Below, in pieces: positions 7,803 through 16,412 of a DNA stretch of 64,000 nt; positions within the stretch are counted from its first letter, which is position 1; every line of letters begins with the position of its first letter. The notes beneath the pieces were generated by a model. It searched no databases, was not told the origin of the DNA, and worked only from the letters and a program-made list of their open reading frames with translations. A program made the translations under genes and the position numbers. The stretch is from the NCBI GenBank assembly GCA_964406605.1, contig CAYOSF010000002.1, positions 124,001 through 188,000 of the forward strand, read 5' to 3'. This DNA is from CAYOSF01 sp964406605. GTDB taxonomy: Bacteria > Chloroflexota > Dehalococcoidia > DSTF01 > RBG-16-68-14.

Positions 7803-9173
7803 CTACTCCGCCGTCGCAGCGGCCGCCGCCGGCGCGGGCACCTCGCTCCGAAGGACGCCGCCCAGCAGATGATCGCTGAGCCTCTTGGCGAAGGAGATGA
7901 TGGTGAGGACGGTGGGCTGGCCCAGCGCCTCGGGGAACACGCTGGCGTCACAGACGTAGAGGTTCTTGACCGACGTCTGGAGGTCCGTGTCGACCATCTC
8001 CCCCAACCGCACGGTCGCGCTCGGGTGGGTGCCGCGCAGCCTGGACACGTAGACCGAGTCGGGGTCGCAGCCGCCCTTGACCAGGATCTGCCGCGACACG
8101 ACGGTGGCGTGATGCAAACGCTCCCGGTCACGGTCCGTCATCGGCTTGCTGATGCTGCCTTCCATCGAGATCAGCCCGGACACCTCATCCGTCACCTTGA
8201 TCATGATCCCCACCGTGCGACGGTAGTTGCGGGCGGAGAGCACGTAGCGCGGGCCCTTGAGAGCGGCCATGATCGGGTAGAGGAACCACGGGTCGATGAG
8301 CGTGGCGAGCATGTAGCCGTTCTCCACGTCGTGGTAGCCGACGGTCATCGGCGGCTCGAAGGCCGTTCCTTGCTCCTTCGACACGCCGTACACGATCACG
8401 GTGGTGTCCATCGCTATGCCGCGTCCCGCCTCGGGGAAGCCCGAGTTCTGAAGGATGAGTGGCGTGCCGATGCCCCCGCCCGAGACGACCACCACCTTGG
8501 CCCGCACCTCGAATGGATCGCGGCCCCGCAGCCTGCCGCGCACTCCCCCCACCTGCCCGTCCTCGATGACGATGTCGTCGACGCGGGCGCGGGTGACCAG
8601 CGTACAGCCCGCCTCGACCGCCTGGTCTACGTACTCGTTGGCGGTCCACTTGGCCTTGCAGCGGCAGCCCAGGAGGCACTTGGCCCCGCAGTCGAAGTTG
8701 TCCGTGCGCGACGGGTCCATGAACTTCGGTATCGGCTGCCAGTCCTGGCCCAGGTTCTGGGCGTCCTCCATCACGCGCCGTGAGGCCGTTCCCAGCAGTT
8801 CGTCGGGCAGGGGAGCGACGCGCAGCTCGCCCATCGTCTCCTGCGCGTAGTCGTCCAGGTCCACGCCGTAGCGCTCGCGGAGCCACGGCGGCGGCGTCGC
8901 GGCGCAGGCGCAGTACATGTTGGTGGCGCCGCCGGTCATGATCGGGCGGATGATGTTCAGACCTTCCTCCGTGAATAGGAGGCTGTGCTTGTCGCCGTAG
9001 ACCAGGCCGCCCAGGTGGCTACCGTAGTACCTGTCGCCCCGGTAGTCGCGGCCTTCCTCAAGCAGTATCACCCGTTGTCCGGCGCGCGCGAGCTGTCGCG
9101 CGACGGTAGCGCCGCCCGGACCGGAGCCCACCACCACCACGTCCGTGTCGTAGATCGGCCTGTACTGCGTCAT
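7803..9173 (-). CDS. GMC-family FAD-dependent oxidoreductase
   Basis: A 456-aa flavoprotein. The N-terminal dinucleotide-binding motif is VVVVGSGPGGATVARQLARAG, with FAD-contact region MTGGATNMYCACA near residue 90. The C-terminal GTHPSATVRLGEMVD and VCDASVFPEALGQPTVLTI blocks are typical of the GMC C-terminal domain. A Cys-rich stretch (CGAKCLLGCRCKAK) near residue 160 resembles GMC enzymes acting on sugars or alcohols with separate electron acceptors. The start ATG at 9173 follows AGGAGG by 7 bases. No cytochrome partner is adjacent. Substrate unknown. Confidence 0.85.
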   Translation of the reverse strand: MTQYRPIYDTDVVVVGSGPGGATVARQLARAGQRVILLEEGRDYRGDRYYGSHLGGLVYGDKHSLLFTEEGLNIIRPIMTGGATNMYCACAATPPPWLRERYGVDLDDYAQETMGELRVAPLPDELLGTASRRVMEDAQNLGQDWQPIPKFMDPSRTDNFDCGAKCLLGCRCKAKWTANEYVDQAVEAGCTLVTRARVDDIVIEDGQVGGVRGRLRGRDPFEVRAKVVVVSGGGIGTPLILQNSGFPEAGRGIAMDTTVIVYGVSKEQGTAFEPPMTVGYHDVENGYMLATLIDPWFLYPIMAALKGPRYVLSARNYRRTVGIMIKVTDEVSGLISMEGSISKPMTDRDRERLHHATVVSRQILVKGGCDPDSVYVSRLRGTHPSATVRLGEMVDTDLQTSVKNLYVCDASVFPEALGQPTVLTIISFAKRLSDHLLGGVLRSEVPAPAAAAATAE

Positions 9174-9225
9174 CGCGTGCCTCCTGTTTCGGTTCCGCAC
9201 CCAGCTCTCGTCCAACCCGGCATCG

Positions 9226-10338
9226 CTAGGGGTTACTCGACATAATATCTCGAAACGCCTTCGGTATCTGCTCCAGATCGTACGCCGTCGGCTCCCCGAA
9301 GGAAAGCGGCAGGGCGTTGTACGTGTGCCAGTATAGAACGGGACCGTCCTTGATTTCGCCGGCCTCTACCAGGTGGAGCAGGGCCGCCATCGTCTTGGCA
9401 GTGTAGACGCCGTCCAGCTCCAGCCCCTCCGTATCGCGCAGCAACTCCTCGGCCCGCCCGGCCTCCGGCGTCGCGTAACCGTAGCCCGCGCCCACCCAGT
9501 CCGAGAGGATCGTCACGCCCTGCGCATCGATGTCGCCCTCGGGCAGGGGTGCGCCCCGTCGGCGCAAGAGGCGCGCGCTCCGGTTGGCGAGACGCATCAC
9601 CTTATTCGGCGTGGGCGGCACGACATCGGTCACCAGCACGGCGGTAAGGTGGGTGCGCAAGCCTGCCAGCCGCAGACCGAGGGCCAGGCCGGCCAGCGTT
9701 CCGCCCGAGCCGAGCGTGACGAAGATCTCGGCCGGCTCAGGCAGTTCGCCTGCGGCTACCTGGTCGGCCAGCTCCAGAGCCGCGTTGACATAACCCACGG
9801 CCCCGAGCGGTGACGACCCGCCCGTGGGCAGGAAGTAGGGCAGACGCCCGTGCCGCCAGTCGGCATACCGGACCATCGCGATGGCCGCCTCGACCGTTGT
9901 GCGCGGGACATTGCGAGTGCGGTGGACGATGGCTCCGACCTGATGAAAGCGCCATATCTGCGTTCGGACGTGGTCGTCCACCGGCTGGTCCACCAGCAGG
10001 AGGACAGTCCTCAGCCCTTGCTCCCGGCCGTAGATCGCAGTGGCCAGGCCGTGGTTCGTACCGATGCCCCCGAAGGTGATGATCGTGCGACACCCGCGCC
10101 GCAGCGCGTCGGCGAGGATGAACTCGAGCTTACGGACCTTGTTGCTGCCGTAGATGCTGCCGTAGAGGCCGTCGTTCTTGAGCCATAGCGGCGGCCCGCC
10201 CAGGCGGCTCGACAGCCGTTCGAGCGGGACGACGGGGCTGGGGGGCTTCCCGAGCATGAGGTGGGGCAGGGTGGCCTCGAGCTCGGGATAGCGAGCGTGA
10301 AGGCTCGACGAACCGGGAGCTTGTTCTTCCGTCTGCAC
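9226..10338 (-). CDS. PLP-dependent D-cysteine desulfhydrase / ACC deaminase-like enzyme
   Basis: A 370-aa fold-type II PLP enzyme. GSNKVRKLEF (K67) holds the presumed Schiff-base lysine, followed by FGGIGTNHGLATA and a glycine-rich phosphate-binding TLGSGGTLAGLALG near residue 210. The family covers ACC deaminases and D-cysteine desulfhydrases; the pattern is closer to the latter but specificity is not certain. The start is GTG with GGAGG 8 bases upstream. A perfect TATAAT lies about 42 bases upstream. Confidence 0.8.
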   Translation of the reverse strand: MQTEEQAPGSSSLHARYPELEATLPHLMLGKPPSPVVPLERLSSRLGGPPLWLKNDGLYGSIYGSNKVRKLEFILADALRRGCRTIITFGGIGTNHGLATAIYGREQGLRTVLLLVDQPVDDHVRTQIWRFHQVGAIVHRTRNVPRTTVEAAIAMVRYADWRHGRLPYFLPTGGSSPLGAVGYVNAALELADQVAAGELPEPAEIFVTLGSGGTLAGLALGLRLAGLRTHLTAVLVTDVVPPTPNKVMRLANRSARLLRRRGAPLPEGDIDAQGVTILSDWVGAGYGYATPEAGRAEELLRDTEGLELDGVYTAKTMAALLHLVEAGEIKDGPVLYWHTYNALPLSFGEPTAYDLEQIPKAFRDIMSSNP

Positions 10339-10379
10339 GTTGCGGTCCTCCGGGACGGCGTTCCTGCCGTCCGCCGCTC

Positions 10380-10385
10380 ATTATA
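10380..10385 (-). promoter_or_regulatory. -10 element upstream of desulfhydrase-like gene
   Basis: A perfect TATAAT on the minus strand, placing the mRNA start about 35 bases before the GTG at 10338. No good -35 is seen 16-18 bases upstream. Confidence 0.5.
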
Positions 10386-10440
10386 CTGCGCCCCGCAGAC
10401 GCGGTCCGAAGCGAACCGGCGGTTCAACGGAAGGACGAGG

Positions 10441-12876
10441 TCACGTCTTGTCGCCGGCGTGCGCCTCCGTCGCATCCGTGGCTGATGGCCGCCCGCCGGG
10501 CCCCTCGATCTGGTAGCCGCTGGGCGGCTCGGCCCCCATCAGATGCCGGACAAAGTAGTCCCAAAGCCTGCGCACGAAGTACCCGTCCCCGCGCGCAAAT
10601 GCGTGGTTGCGATTCGGCAGTACTAGGAGGTCAAAGTCCTTGTTCGCCTTGATCAACGCGTCCGCCACCTGGAGCGTCAGCGCGGGATGGACGTTGTCGT
10701 CCATGTCCCCGCATGCGAGCAGGAGCTTTCCCTCCAGGTTCTTCGCCAGTCGAGCATTGATTTGCTCCGAATAGGCGTCGCCGCCATCGGCCCCGTCCGA
10801 GGGCAAGCCCAGATACCGTTCACCCCACGTCGCCGTGTACCCTCGCTGATCGTGGTTTCCGGCCGACGAGACGGCCACCTTGTAGAAGTCGGGGTGCGCC
10901 AGGATCGCCCGCGTCGAGGCGAACCCGCCCCCGGAATGCCCGAAGATCCCCACTCGGTCTAGGTCCATGTACGGGCGCCGCTCTGCGAGCTCCCGGAGGC
11001 CCGCGATGTGGTCCTCGAGGCCGCCCGCCTCTTCGAGTCTCCCGTACGACACGTCGTGGAACGCCTTGGACCGGAATGGGGTCCCCATGCCATCAATCGT
11101 CACGACCACGAATCCGAGTTCCGCCAGTGCCTGGGCCTGACAGTACGTGTCGAAGGGCCCTGGATCCGCGGCGAAGGAGTTCTTCGGTGTGCGAATCGAC
11201 TGCGGCCCAGGGTAGATCGAATCGATGACCGGGTACTTGCGCTCAGGGTCCAGGGTCGAAGGCAGGAAGATCGCGCCGTGTATGTCGGTCTCGCCGTCGT
11301 GGGCCTTCACCGAGAATGGTTCGGGCCAGCGCCAGCCCCGCTCCATCAAGAGCCCGACATCCGACTCCTCCAGCATGCAGACCAAGTCTCCGTCGCAAGA
11401 TCGCAGCACCGAGACCGGCGCGGAGTCCACCCGCGAGTACGTATCCACGAAGTACCTGCCCGACGGGGAGAACGCCGTGACAGGACGGGAGTCGCTTCCG
11501 GCCATGAGGGTCTGGACGCGCAGGGCGAGGTCATTACTCGGCGGCGCAGAGACCTGGTGATCGGCATCCTCCGGCGTGAGCAACTGCAGGTCCGACCCGT
11601 CTAGGTTGACCCGGTACAGGTGGCGGTAGTGGGGGTCGCGGCCTTGCTCTCCCCCGCAGGCCGTGAAGAAGACCCGTCGGGCCGCCTCATCGACGAACAC
11701 GATGTCCCGCACCGCGAACGGGCCCGAGGTGATCTGCTTCTTGAGCGCGCCGGTTTCGCCGTCGTGAAGGTAGAGGTGCGCCCAGCCGTCGCGCTCCGAG
11801 AACCAGACGACCTCGTTTCCCCCACCAATGACCCGCACGTTCGGCCGCGAGCCCATCGCCAGGTTCAGATCGATGAAGGTATCGTTTCGTTCCCGGAGGA
11901 TCTCTCGCACTGCGCCGGTCGTAGCGTCCATCTCACAGAGCCGGCAGGCATTCTCCGCCCGCTCCGTCGCGACGAAGTACACGCGGGCGGCGTCCTCGCC
12001 CCACCACACGAGCTGCGCTTCGATAGGACTGGTGTACGTACTGAACAGCGGCGCGTGCCGGGCCGCAACCCTCTCTCTCGTATCGACATCGATGACGACC
12101 AGCTCGGCGAGCGGCACGTGCTCGTCGCCGGGCATCGCATAGCGGTATTCGTGCAACGCGGGCCGTGCTGCGCCGTCGGGTGGCACCGACTGCAGTAGTT
12201 GAAGCTCTTTCACGCGGCGCTCGTCCAGTCGCAACGTGAGAAGCTTGCGGGAGTCCTGCGACCACACAGCCACCGGCAATGGCGGCCTTCCCTTGAGCAT
12301 AAGACGCAGGGTCACTGCGTAGGTGTTGGAATCGGGCGACTTGGCGTAGGCGTAGTGTGCGACGCCGTCCTCCGTGAGCGCGATCTCGCTCCCGGTAGCC
12401 AAGTCCCGCACCAGCAGATTGTGGTCCCTCACGAAGGCGGCCCACCTGCCATCCGGCGAGACTAGTTCGCTAGCGCTCGCCTCCGGCTTGTCCGCGGCCT
12501 CCAGGCTTCCATTGCCCAGGTGGTACGTATAGAGCTTGTCACCGGTCTCGAAGCGAATGGCGTCCCCGTCCTCAGCGAACTCGAAGTAGTTGAACGGAAG
12601 GTTGGTCCCCTGTACTGCCTCGCCCGTCGCGCTCGACAGCACCGCTGCGAGCTTCTCGTGGTCGAAGGCGAGTTCGCGCTGACCGGTGGCTGCATCGACT
12701 GTCCAGAAGGTCTTGCCTTCGCGCGCCTTGCTTCTGTACCAGAAGCGGTCGCTGCCGCCGATCCAGTACGGCCGAATCTCACGGTTGAACACGAGCTTCC
12801 TGCAGTTCCAGGGCAAGAACTGCTCGGCGCGCTGGTAGTACTTGCGAGCAAGCTTCCTCGGCGAGTATTCCTTCAT
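10441..12876 (-). CDS. S9-family (dipeptidyl peptidase IV-like) serine peptidase
   Basis: An 811-aa peptidase. The first ~550 residues form a DPP IV-type beta-propeller and the rest an alpha/beta-hydrolase domain. The triad is visible: Ser in GHSGGG (about S648), Asp in DMDDNV (about D726) and His in NRNHAF (about H758). No signal peptide is obvious, so it may be cytoplasmic. The start ATG at 12876 has AAGGAGG upstream at good spacing; the frame stays open further upstream but with no better start. It probably cleaves short peptides from the N-terminus. Confidence 0.88.
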   Translation of the reverse strand: MKEYSPRKLARKYYQRAEQFLPWNCRKLVFNREIRPYWIGGSDRFWYRSKAREGKTFWTVDAATGQRELAFDHEKLAAVLSSATGEAVQGTNLPFNYFEFAEDGDAIRFETGDKLYTYHLGNGSLEAADKPEASASELVSPDGRWAAFVRDHNLLVRDLATGSEIALTEDGVAHYAYAKSPDSNTYAVTLRLMLKGRPPLPVAVWSQDSRKLLTLRLDERRVKELQLLQSVPPDGAARPALHEYRYAMPGDEHVPLAELVVIDVDTRERVAARHAPLFSTYTSPIEAQLVWWGEDAARVYFVATERAENACRLCEMDATTGAVREILRERNDTFIDLNLAMGSRPNVRVIGGGNEVVWFSERDGWAHLYLHDGETGALKKQITSGPFAVRDIVFVDEAARRVFFTACGGEQGRDPHYRHLYRVNLDGSDLQLLTPEDADHQVSAPPSNDLALRVQTLMAGSDSRPVTAFSPSGRYFVDTYSRVDSAPVSVLRSCDGDLVCMLEESDVGLLMERGWRWPEPFSVKAHDGETDIHGAIFLPSTLDPERKYPVIDSIYPGPQSIRTPKNSFAADPGPFDTYCQAQALAELGFVVVTIDGMGTPFRSKAFHDVSYGRLEEAGGLEDHIAGLRELAERRPYMDLDRVGIFGHSGGGFASTRAILAHPDFYKVAVSSAGNHDQRGYTATWGERYLGLPSDGADGGDAYSEQINARLAKNLEGKLLLACGDMDDNVHPALTLQVADALIKANKDFDLLVLPNRNHAFARGDGYFVRRLWDYFVRHLMGAEPPSGYQIEGPGGRPSATDATEAHAGDKT

Positions 12877-13277
12877 GCCTGGTCCTCCTTCTCGTGACCC
12901 GCGAGGCAGCGGCCACGATTCGATGCAGTCATCGCCGGGCCGTGGTGGCAGGGAGGCCCGTCTCGACATTCGCCGTGCCGCAGGCGAACCCGGCCTGCTC
13001 TTCGCCATCGAAGATGGCAAGCCGGGCTCCCACGATGCCGAGCCGGCCGGCCGTCTCGTCTAGAAGAGCCTGAAGTCGCTGCTGGTCAAGAGCCACGTCG
13101 GTTCACTGTTTAGCTGTTCGCAACTTTCGGGGCAACAGGGATCTCTTGTGGTCGATTGCTAGACGCTACGGCGGCGGCCGCGGCCGGGGCGGACAGGCTC
13201 GGCGGGATGGCGTTGCACGCGGCGTCCCAATGCTGTCTACTAAACGGTATCGTTCCCGATCACGAAGGAGGCCCAAC
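12877..13277. other. Intergenic stretch between divergent genes
   Basis: About 400 bases between the divergent S9 peptidase and VOC genes. No RNA gene or convincing promoter pair found; only weak -10-like hexamers such as TACTAA near 13239. Confidence 0.5.
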
Positions 13278-13634
13278 ATGGCTCACTCCATCGTTCACTT
13301 CGAGGTCCCAGCCGACGACGTTGAACGCGCGAAGCGGTTCTACCAAGAGCTGTTCGGCTGGCAGATCCAGGCGCCTCAGGGGGATTATCACGTCATCGAT
13401 ACCGGCGAGGGCGGGATCGGCGGCGGGATGATGAAGCGCCCCGTCCCGGAGCACCGCATCACCATCTACATCGGGGTCGAGTCCCTCGACGAGTACCTGG
13501 CGAAGGCGCAGTCGCTCGGCGCCACCGTCGTGATGCCCAAGACGGCCGTGCCCGGCATGGGCTACTTCGCCCAATTCATCGACACCGAGGGCAACGCTCT
13601 CGCCATCTGGGAGGAGACCGCCGAGGCCAAGTAG
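13278..13634 (+). CDS. VOC-superfamily (glyoxalase-like) protein
   Basis: A 118-aa single-unit VOC protein. It begins HSIVHFEVPADDVERAKRFY and ends with FAQFIDTEGNALAIWE, the typical second half with a metal-site-like Glu. Such proteins include glyoxalase/dioxygenase relatives and binding proteins; the reaction is not predictable. The start ATG follows GAAGGAGG. Confidence 0.85.
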   Translation: MAHSIVHFEVPADDVERAKRFYQELFGWQIQAPQGDYHVIDTGEGGIGGGMMKRPVPEHRITIYIGVESLDEYLAKAQSLGATVVMPKTAVPGMGYFAQFIDTEGNALAIWEETAEAK

Positions 13635-13809
13635 TGACGCTCTCCGGCGGACGGCATGGGAAGCCTGCCGCGCGGCGCGTGACACTGGGCGTTGACGCAC
13701 CTGGGAGGTGAGGCGCCGTGTCCGCAAGCGTCGGACTTAGAGAGGGCGGCAAGGGAAGCAGCGATGATGATGCCCACCGTCGAGGGAATGCGACGATAGG
13801 AGGACGAGA

Positions 13810-14490
13810 GTGAGCGTGGAACTCCGACCCGATGAAGTGGAAGCGCTGAAGAAGATCACTACCCCCACGGTGTCCAATGCGATCGAGACCTTCGACGTGA
13901 GACCTCGTAACGAAGGCTTCATGGACAGCACCGTCCGGTGCATTCTGCCTGAGCTTGGCGCCATGGTGGGCTACGCCTGCACGGCGACCATTCGCGCCAG
14001 CCGGCAGGAGCCCTCAGCTTCGACGCTGGAGATGTGGATGACCGTCCAGAACGTGCCCTCGCCGCGTGTCGTGGTCATCCAGGACCTGGACGCCCCGAGC
14101 CCCGTCGGCTCGTTCTGGGGCGAGGTGAACGGGAACACCTACAAGGCCCTCGGTTGCGTCGGGACGGTAACGAACGGCGGCGTACGGGACCTGGACGAAG
14201 TCCGCCGCCTCGGCTTCCACTTCTTCGCGTCCTGCGTGCTGGTCTCGCACGCCTACGTGCACCTGGTGGAGATCGGCGGGCCGGTCCAGGTCGGAGGCAT
14301 CGCGGTGAATCCGGGCGACCTGATCCACGCCGACCAGCACGGCGTCCTCGTCGTGCCGCCGGAGATCGCGAAGGAGATACCCCGGGCCGCGGCCGAGGTC
14401 GAGGAGCGCGAGCGGCAAATCATCAACCTCTGTCAGTCCGGCGAGTTCTCGCCTGAGCGCCTGCGGGACCTGCACGACGAGGCCGACTGA
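13810..14490 (+). CDS. RraA-like / HMG-aldolase-family protein
   Basis: A 226-aa protein with the family core: GEVNGNTYKALGCVG, then GGVRDLDE, where the Arg-Asp pair contacts substrate in 4-hydroxy-4-methyl-2-oxoglutarate aldolases, and GDLIHADQHGVLVVP. Either an aldolase/decarboxylase of 2-oxo acids or an RraA-like protein; the metal-site Asp pattern favours an enzyme. The start is GTG at 13810, with AGGAGG 6 bases upstream. The sialidase-like gene follows after 46 bases. Confidence 0.8.
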   Translation: MSVELRPDEVEALKKITTPTVSNAIETFDVRPRNEGFMDSTVRCILPELGAMVGYACTATIRASRQEPSASTLEMWMTVQNVPSPRVVVIQDLDAPSPVGSFWGEVNGNTYKALGCVGTVTNGGVRDLDEVRRLGFHFFASCVLVSHAYVHLVEIGGPVQVGGIAVNPGDLIHADQHGVLVVPPEIAKEIPRAAAEVEERERQIINLCQSGEFSPERLRDLHDEAD

Positions 14491-14536
14491 GGATGGCAGG
14501 CGCAGTGGCACGCGCCTCCGGACAGGGGAATCGGGC

Positions 14537-15682
14537 ATGACAGCGATCGGACGCGCAGTGCGAGCGCTCAAGTACTCGGTTCTGGTTGCCGGCGGCGTCA
14601 TGGCCTATTGGCTGAACAGGCCGAACACCGCGTCGGTCGATCCCGCCCTCGAGATGGAAACCTGGGACGCCGTCGCTGATGGGGCTCACAACTCGAACAC
14701 CGACCTGATCCACTGGAACGGTGCCTTCTACCTCGTCCATCAATCGTCGCCCTTCCATTTCGGCACCTCGCGGAGCAGATTGGTCGTGCGCACGTCGGAC
14801 GACGCGCACCGCTGGACCGAAGTCGCGGAGCTGCGTGCGCCCCGGGGAGAGCTGCGGGATCCCAAGTTCGCGGTCATCGGAGGGAGACTCTTCTTGTACG
14901 CGCTGGGCAATGTGCGCTGGGACGCGGAGCCCTACACCACCTTCTACACGTCCAGCGACGACGGCCGCTCCTGGCAGCCCCTCGCCGAGGCCGAGCCGCA
15001 CGGATGGCTCTTCTGGCGGCCGAAGACGTCCGGCGGCCTCACCTGGTACGTGCCCGCCTACTGGCACGGACACGGCCGTTCAATCCTGCTGACTTCCACC
15101 GATGGCGTCGTCTGGTCCGTCGTGTCGACGATCTACAAGGGGGAAAGGAACGACGAGACGGCCATCGAGTTCCTGCCCGACGGCCGCATGATCGCGACGG
15201 CCCGGCTGGAGGGCAGCGGGGGCATCTTTGGTGACAGGCGGGCCGGCACGCTGATCGCCGTGGCGTCCGCTCCCTTCCACGACTGGGCGTGCATCAAGAG
15301 CCCCGTCACCCGGTTGGACGGCCCGCGTCTCTTCTCGCACGAGGGTACCGTGTTCGCCGTGGGCCGGTATCAGCCGGCCCGCACGCCGCTGCTCTCGGAG
15401 CAGGGCTCAGTGTTCGGCAGGAAGCGTACGTCGCTGTTCGTGGTGCGAGAGGACGGCCTGACGTACCTCTCCGACCTGCCCAGCGCCGGCGATACCTCCT
15501 ATGTTGGGGCGGTCGTGCAGGGGGACGCGCTCTACGTCTGCTACTACACCAGCCGGACCGACCGCGACTACCCGTGGATCCTGGGTATGCTTGCCCCCAG
15601 CAACATCCGGATCGCGAAGATCCCGCTAGCCAGCCTCGCGGATCTCGCCAAGCACCTCCTGCGGAACTCCTGTCCGGCTTAA
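14537..15682 (+). CDS. Sialidase/BNR-repeat-like protein
   Basis: A 381-aa protein with an N-terminal hydrophobic anchor (YSVLVAGGVMAYWL). Repeated Asp-box-like segments follow (TSSDDGRSW, TSTDGVVW), pointing to a sialidase-like propeller. Aromatic residues and Asp/Glu are frequent but the Arg triad of true sialidases cannot be confirmed by eye. Probably extracytoplasmic; activity unknown. The stop overlaps the stop of the convergent lipoprotein gene by 4 bases. Confidence 0.65.
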   Translation: MTAIGRAVRALKYSVLVAGGVMAYWLNRPNTASVDPALEMETWDAVADGAHNSNTDLIHWNGAFYLVHQSSPFHFGTSRSRLVVRTSDDAHRWTEVAELRAPRGELRDPKFAVIGGRLFLYALGNVRWDAEPYTTFYTSSDDGRSWQPLAEAEPHGWLFWRPKTSGGLTWYVPAYWHGHGRSILLTSTDGVVWSVVSTIYKGERNDETAIEFLPDGRMIATARLEGSGGIFGDRRAGTLIAVASAPFHDWACIKSPVTRLDGPRLFSHEGTVFAVGRYQPARTPLLSEQGSVFGRKRTSLFVVREDGLTYLSDLPSAGDTSYVGAVVQGDALYVCYYTSRTDRDYPWILGMLAPSNIRIAKIPLASLADLAKHLLRNSCPA

Positions 15683-16263
15683 TCCTCTTGATCCACCGGC
15701 TCCAGCGAGTTCAAGAACCGGAGGAACTCTTCCTCAGTGAAGCGCTCGTCGGGAAACGTGTATGCGTAAAAGCTGATGTCATCCTTCCGCCACTGAACCA
15801 CCACTAGGCCCGGGTTGTCGATATCCTCCCCTCGTATGAGAAACCCTGTCGTTCCTTGAACCTGGACGGGGATCGAGGGGTAGCCGCCCATGCCGACATC
15901 GGCGGCGGACTGGTTGACAATGACGCCTAGGTCGTCCAGACCGGACCTCTCGGCGTCGGACGTCTCGGCTAGCCCATACGTGAGCATAACCGACGGGTAT
16001 TGCCCCGGATGGTCAACCCAAGCCCGCTTGAATGCGAGCTGCGGTGGAACGTGAGCCGGAACGGCGACCGGGAAATCAACTAGGCCCTGTGCGTCCTCGA
16101 TGGTGTCCGCCGGAATGGGCTGCTGGAACTCGTCCTCTGGTTCGCTGCCCCGGCTGTCGCCGCCGCAAGACGACCCGGCGAGCGTCAGCACCACGACGCC
16201 TATCACCATCACCGCCAGGAGCGCACGCCGGTTCTTCCTTATCGGACCTCCCGTGTTGCCCAT
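15679..16263 (-). CDS. Lipoprotein, unknown
   Basis: A 194-aa protein with a basic N-terminus, hydrophobic segment and lipobox ending SSC, followed by an acidic linker. The rest (FPVAVPAHVPPQL..., TTGFLIRGEDIDNPGLVVVQW...) resembles the putative sensor/lipoprotein domains seen in the lipoprotein at 22896-24029. The start ATG at 16263 has GGAGG 9 bases upstream. Membrane-anchored, exterior; function unknown. Confidence 0.65.
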   Translation of the reverse strand: MGNTGGPIRKNRRALLAVMVIGVVVLTLAGSSCGGDSRGSEPEDEFQQPIPADTIEDAQGLVDFPVAVPAHVPPQLAFKRAWVDHPGQYPSVMLTYGLAETSDAERSGLDDLGVIVNQSAADVGMGGYPSIPVQVQGTTGFLIRGEDIDNPGLVVVQWRKDDISFYAYTFPDERFTEEEFLRFLNSLEPVDQED

Positions 16264-16412
16264 CGCCAGACACCTCCACCGCATTCGTCTGCCAACCGTT
16301 TGCTCCCCAAGGCTACCGCGCTTGGGCAGGCTTCTCAATAGCGCGGTCGGACACACATCCAGTGGCCCGTGCTAGCGCTCACGTCAAGCCGGTGCTGTCC
16401 CGCCCTCCTATC

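Noticed and set aside
13146..13277. Longer N-terminus for the VOC protein
   Set aside because: The frame stays open, but the translation is Arg/Gly-rich and the ATG at 13278 has an ideal ribosome site.
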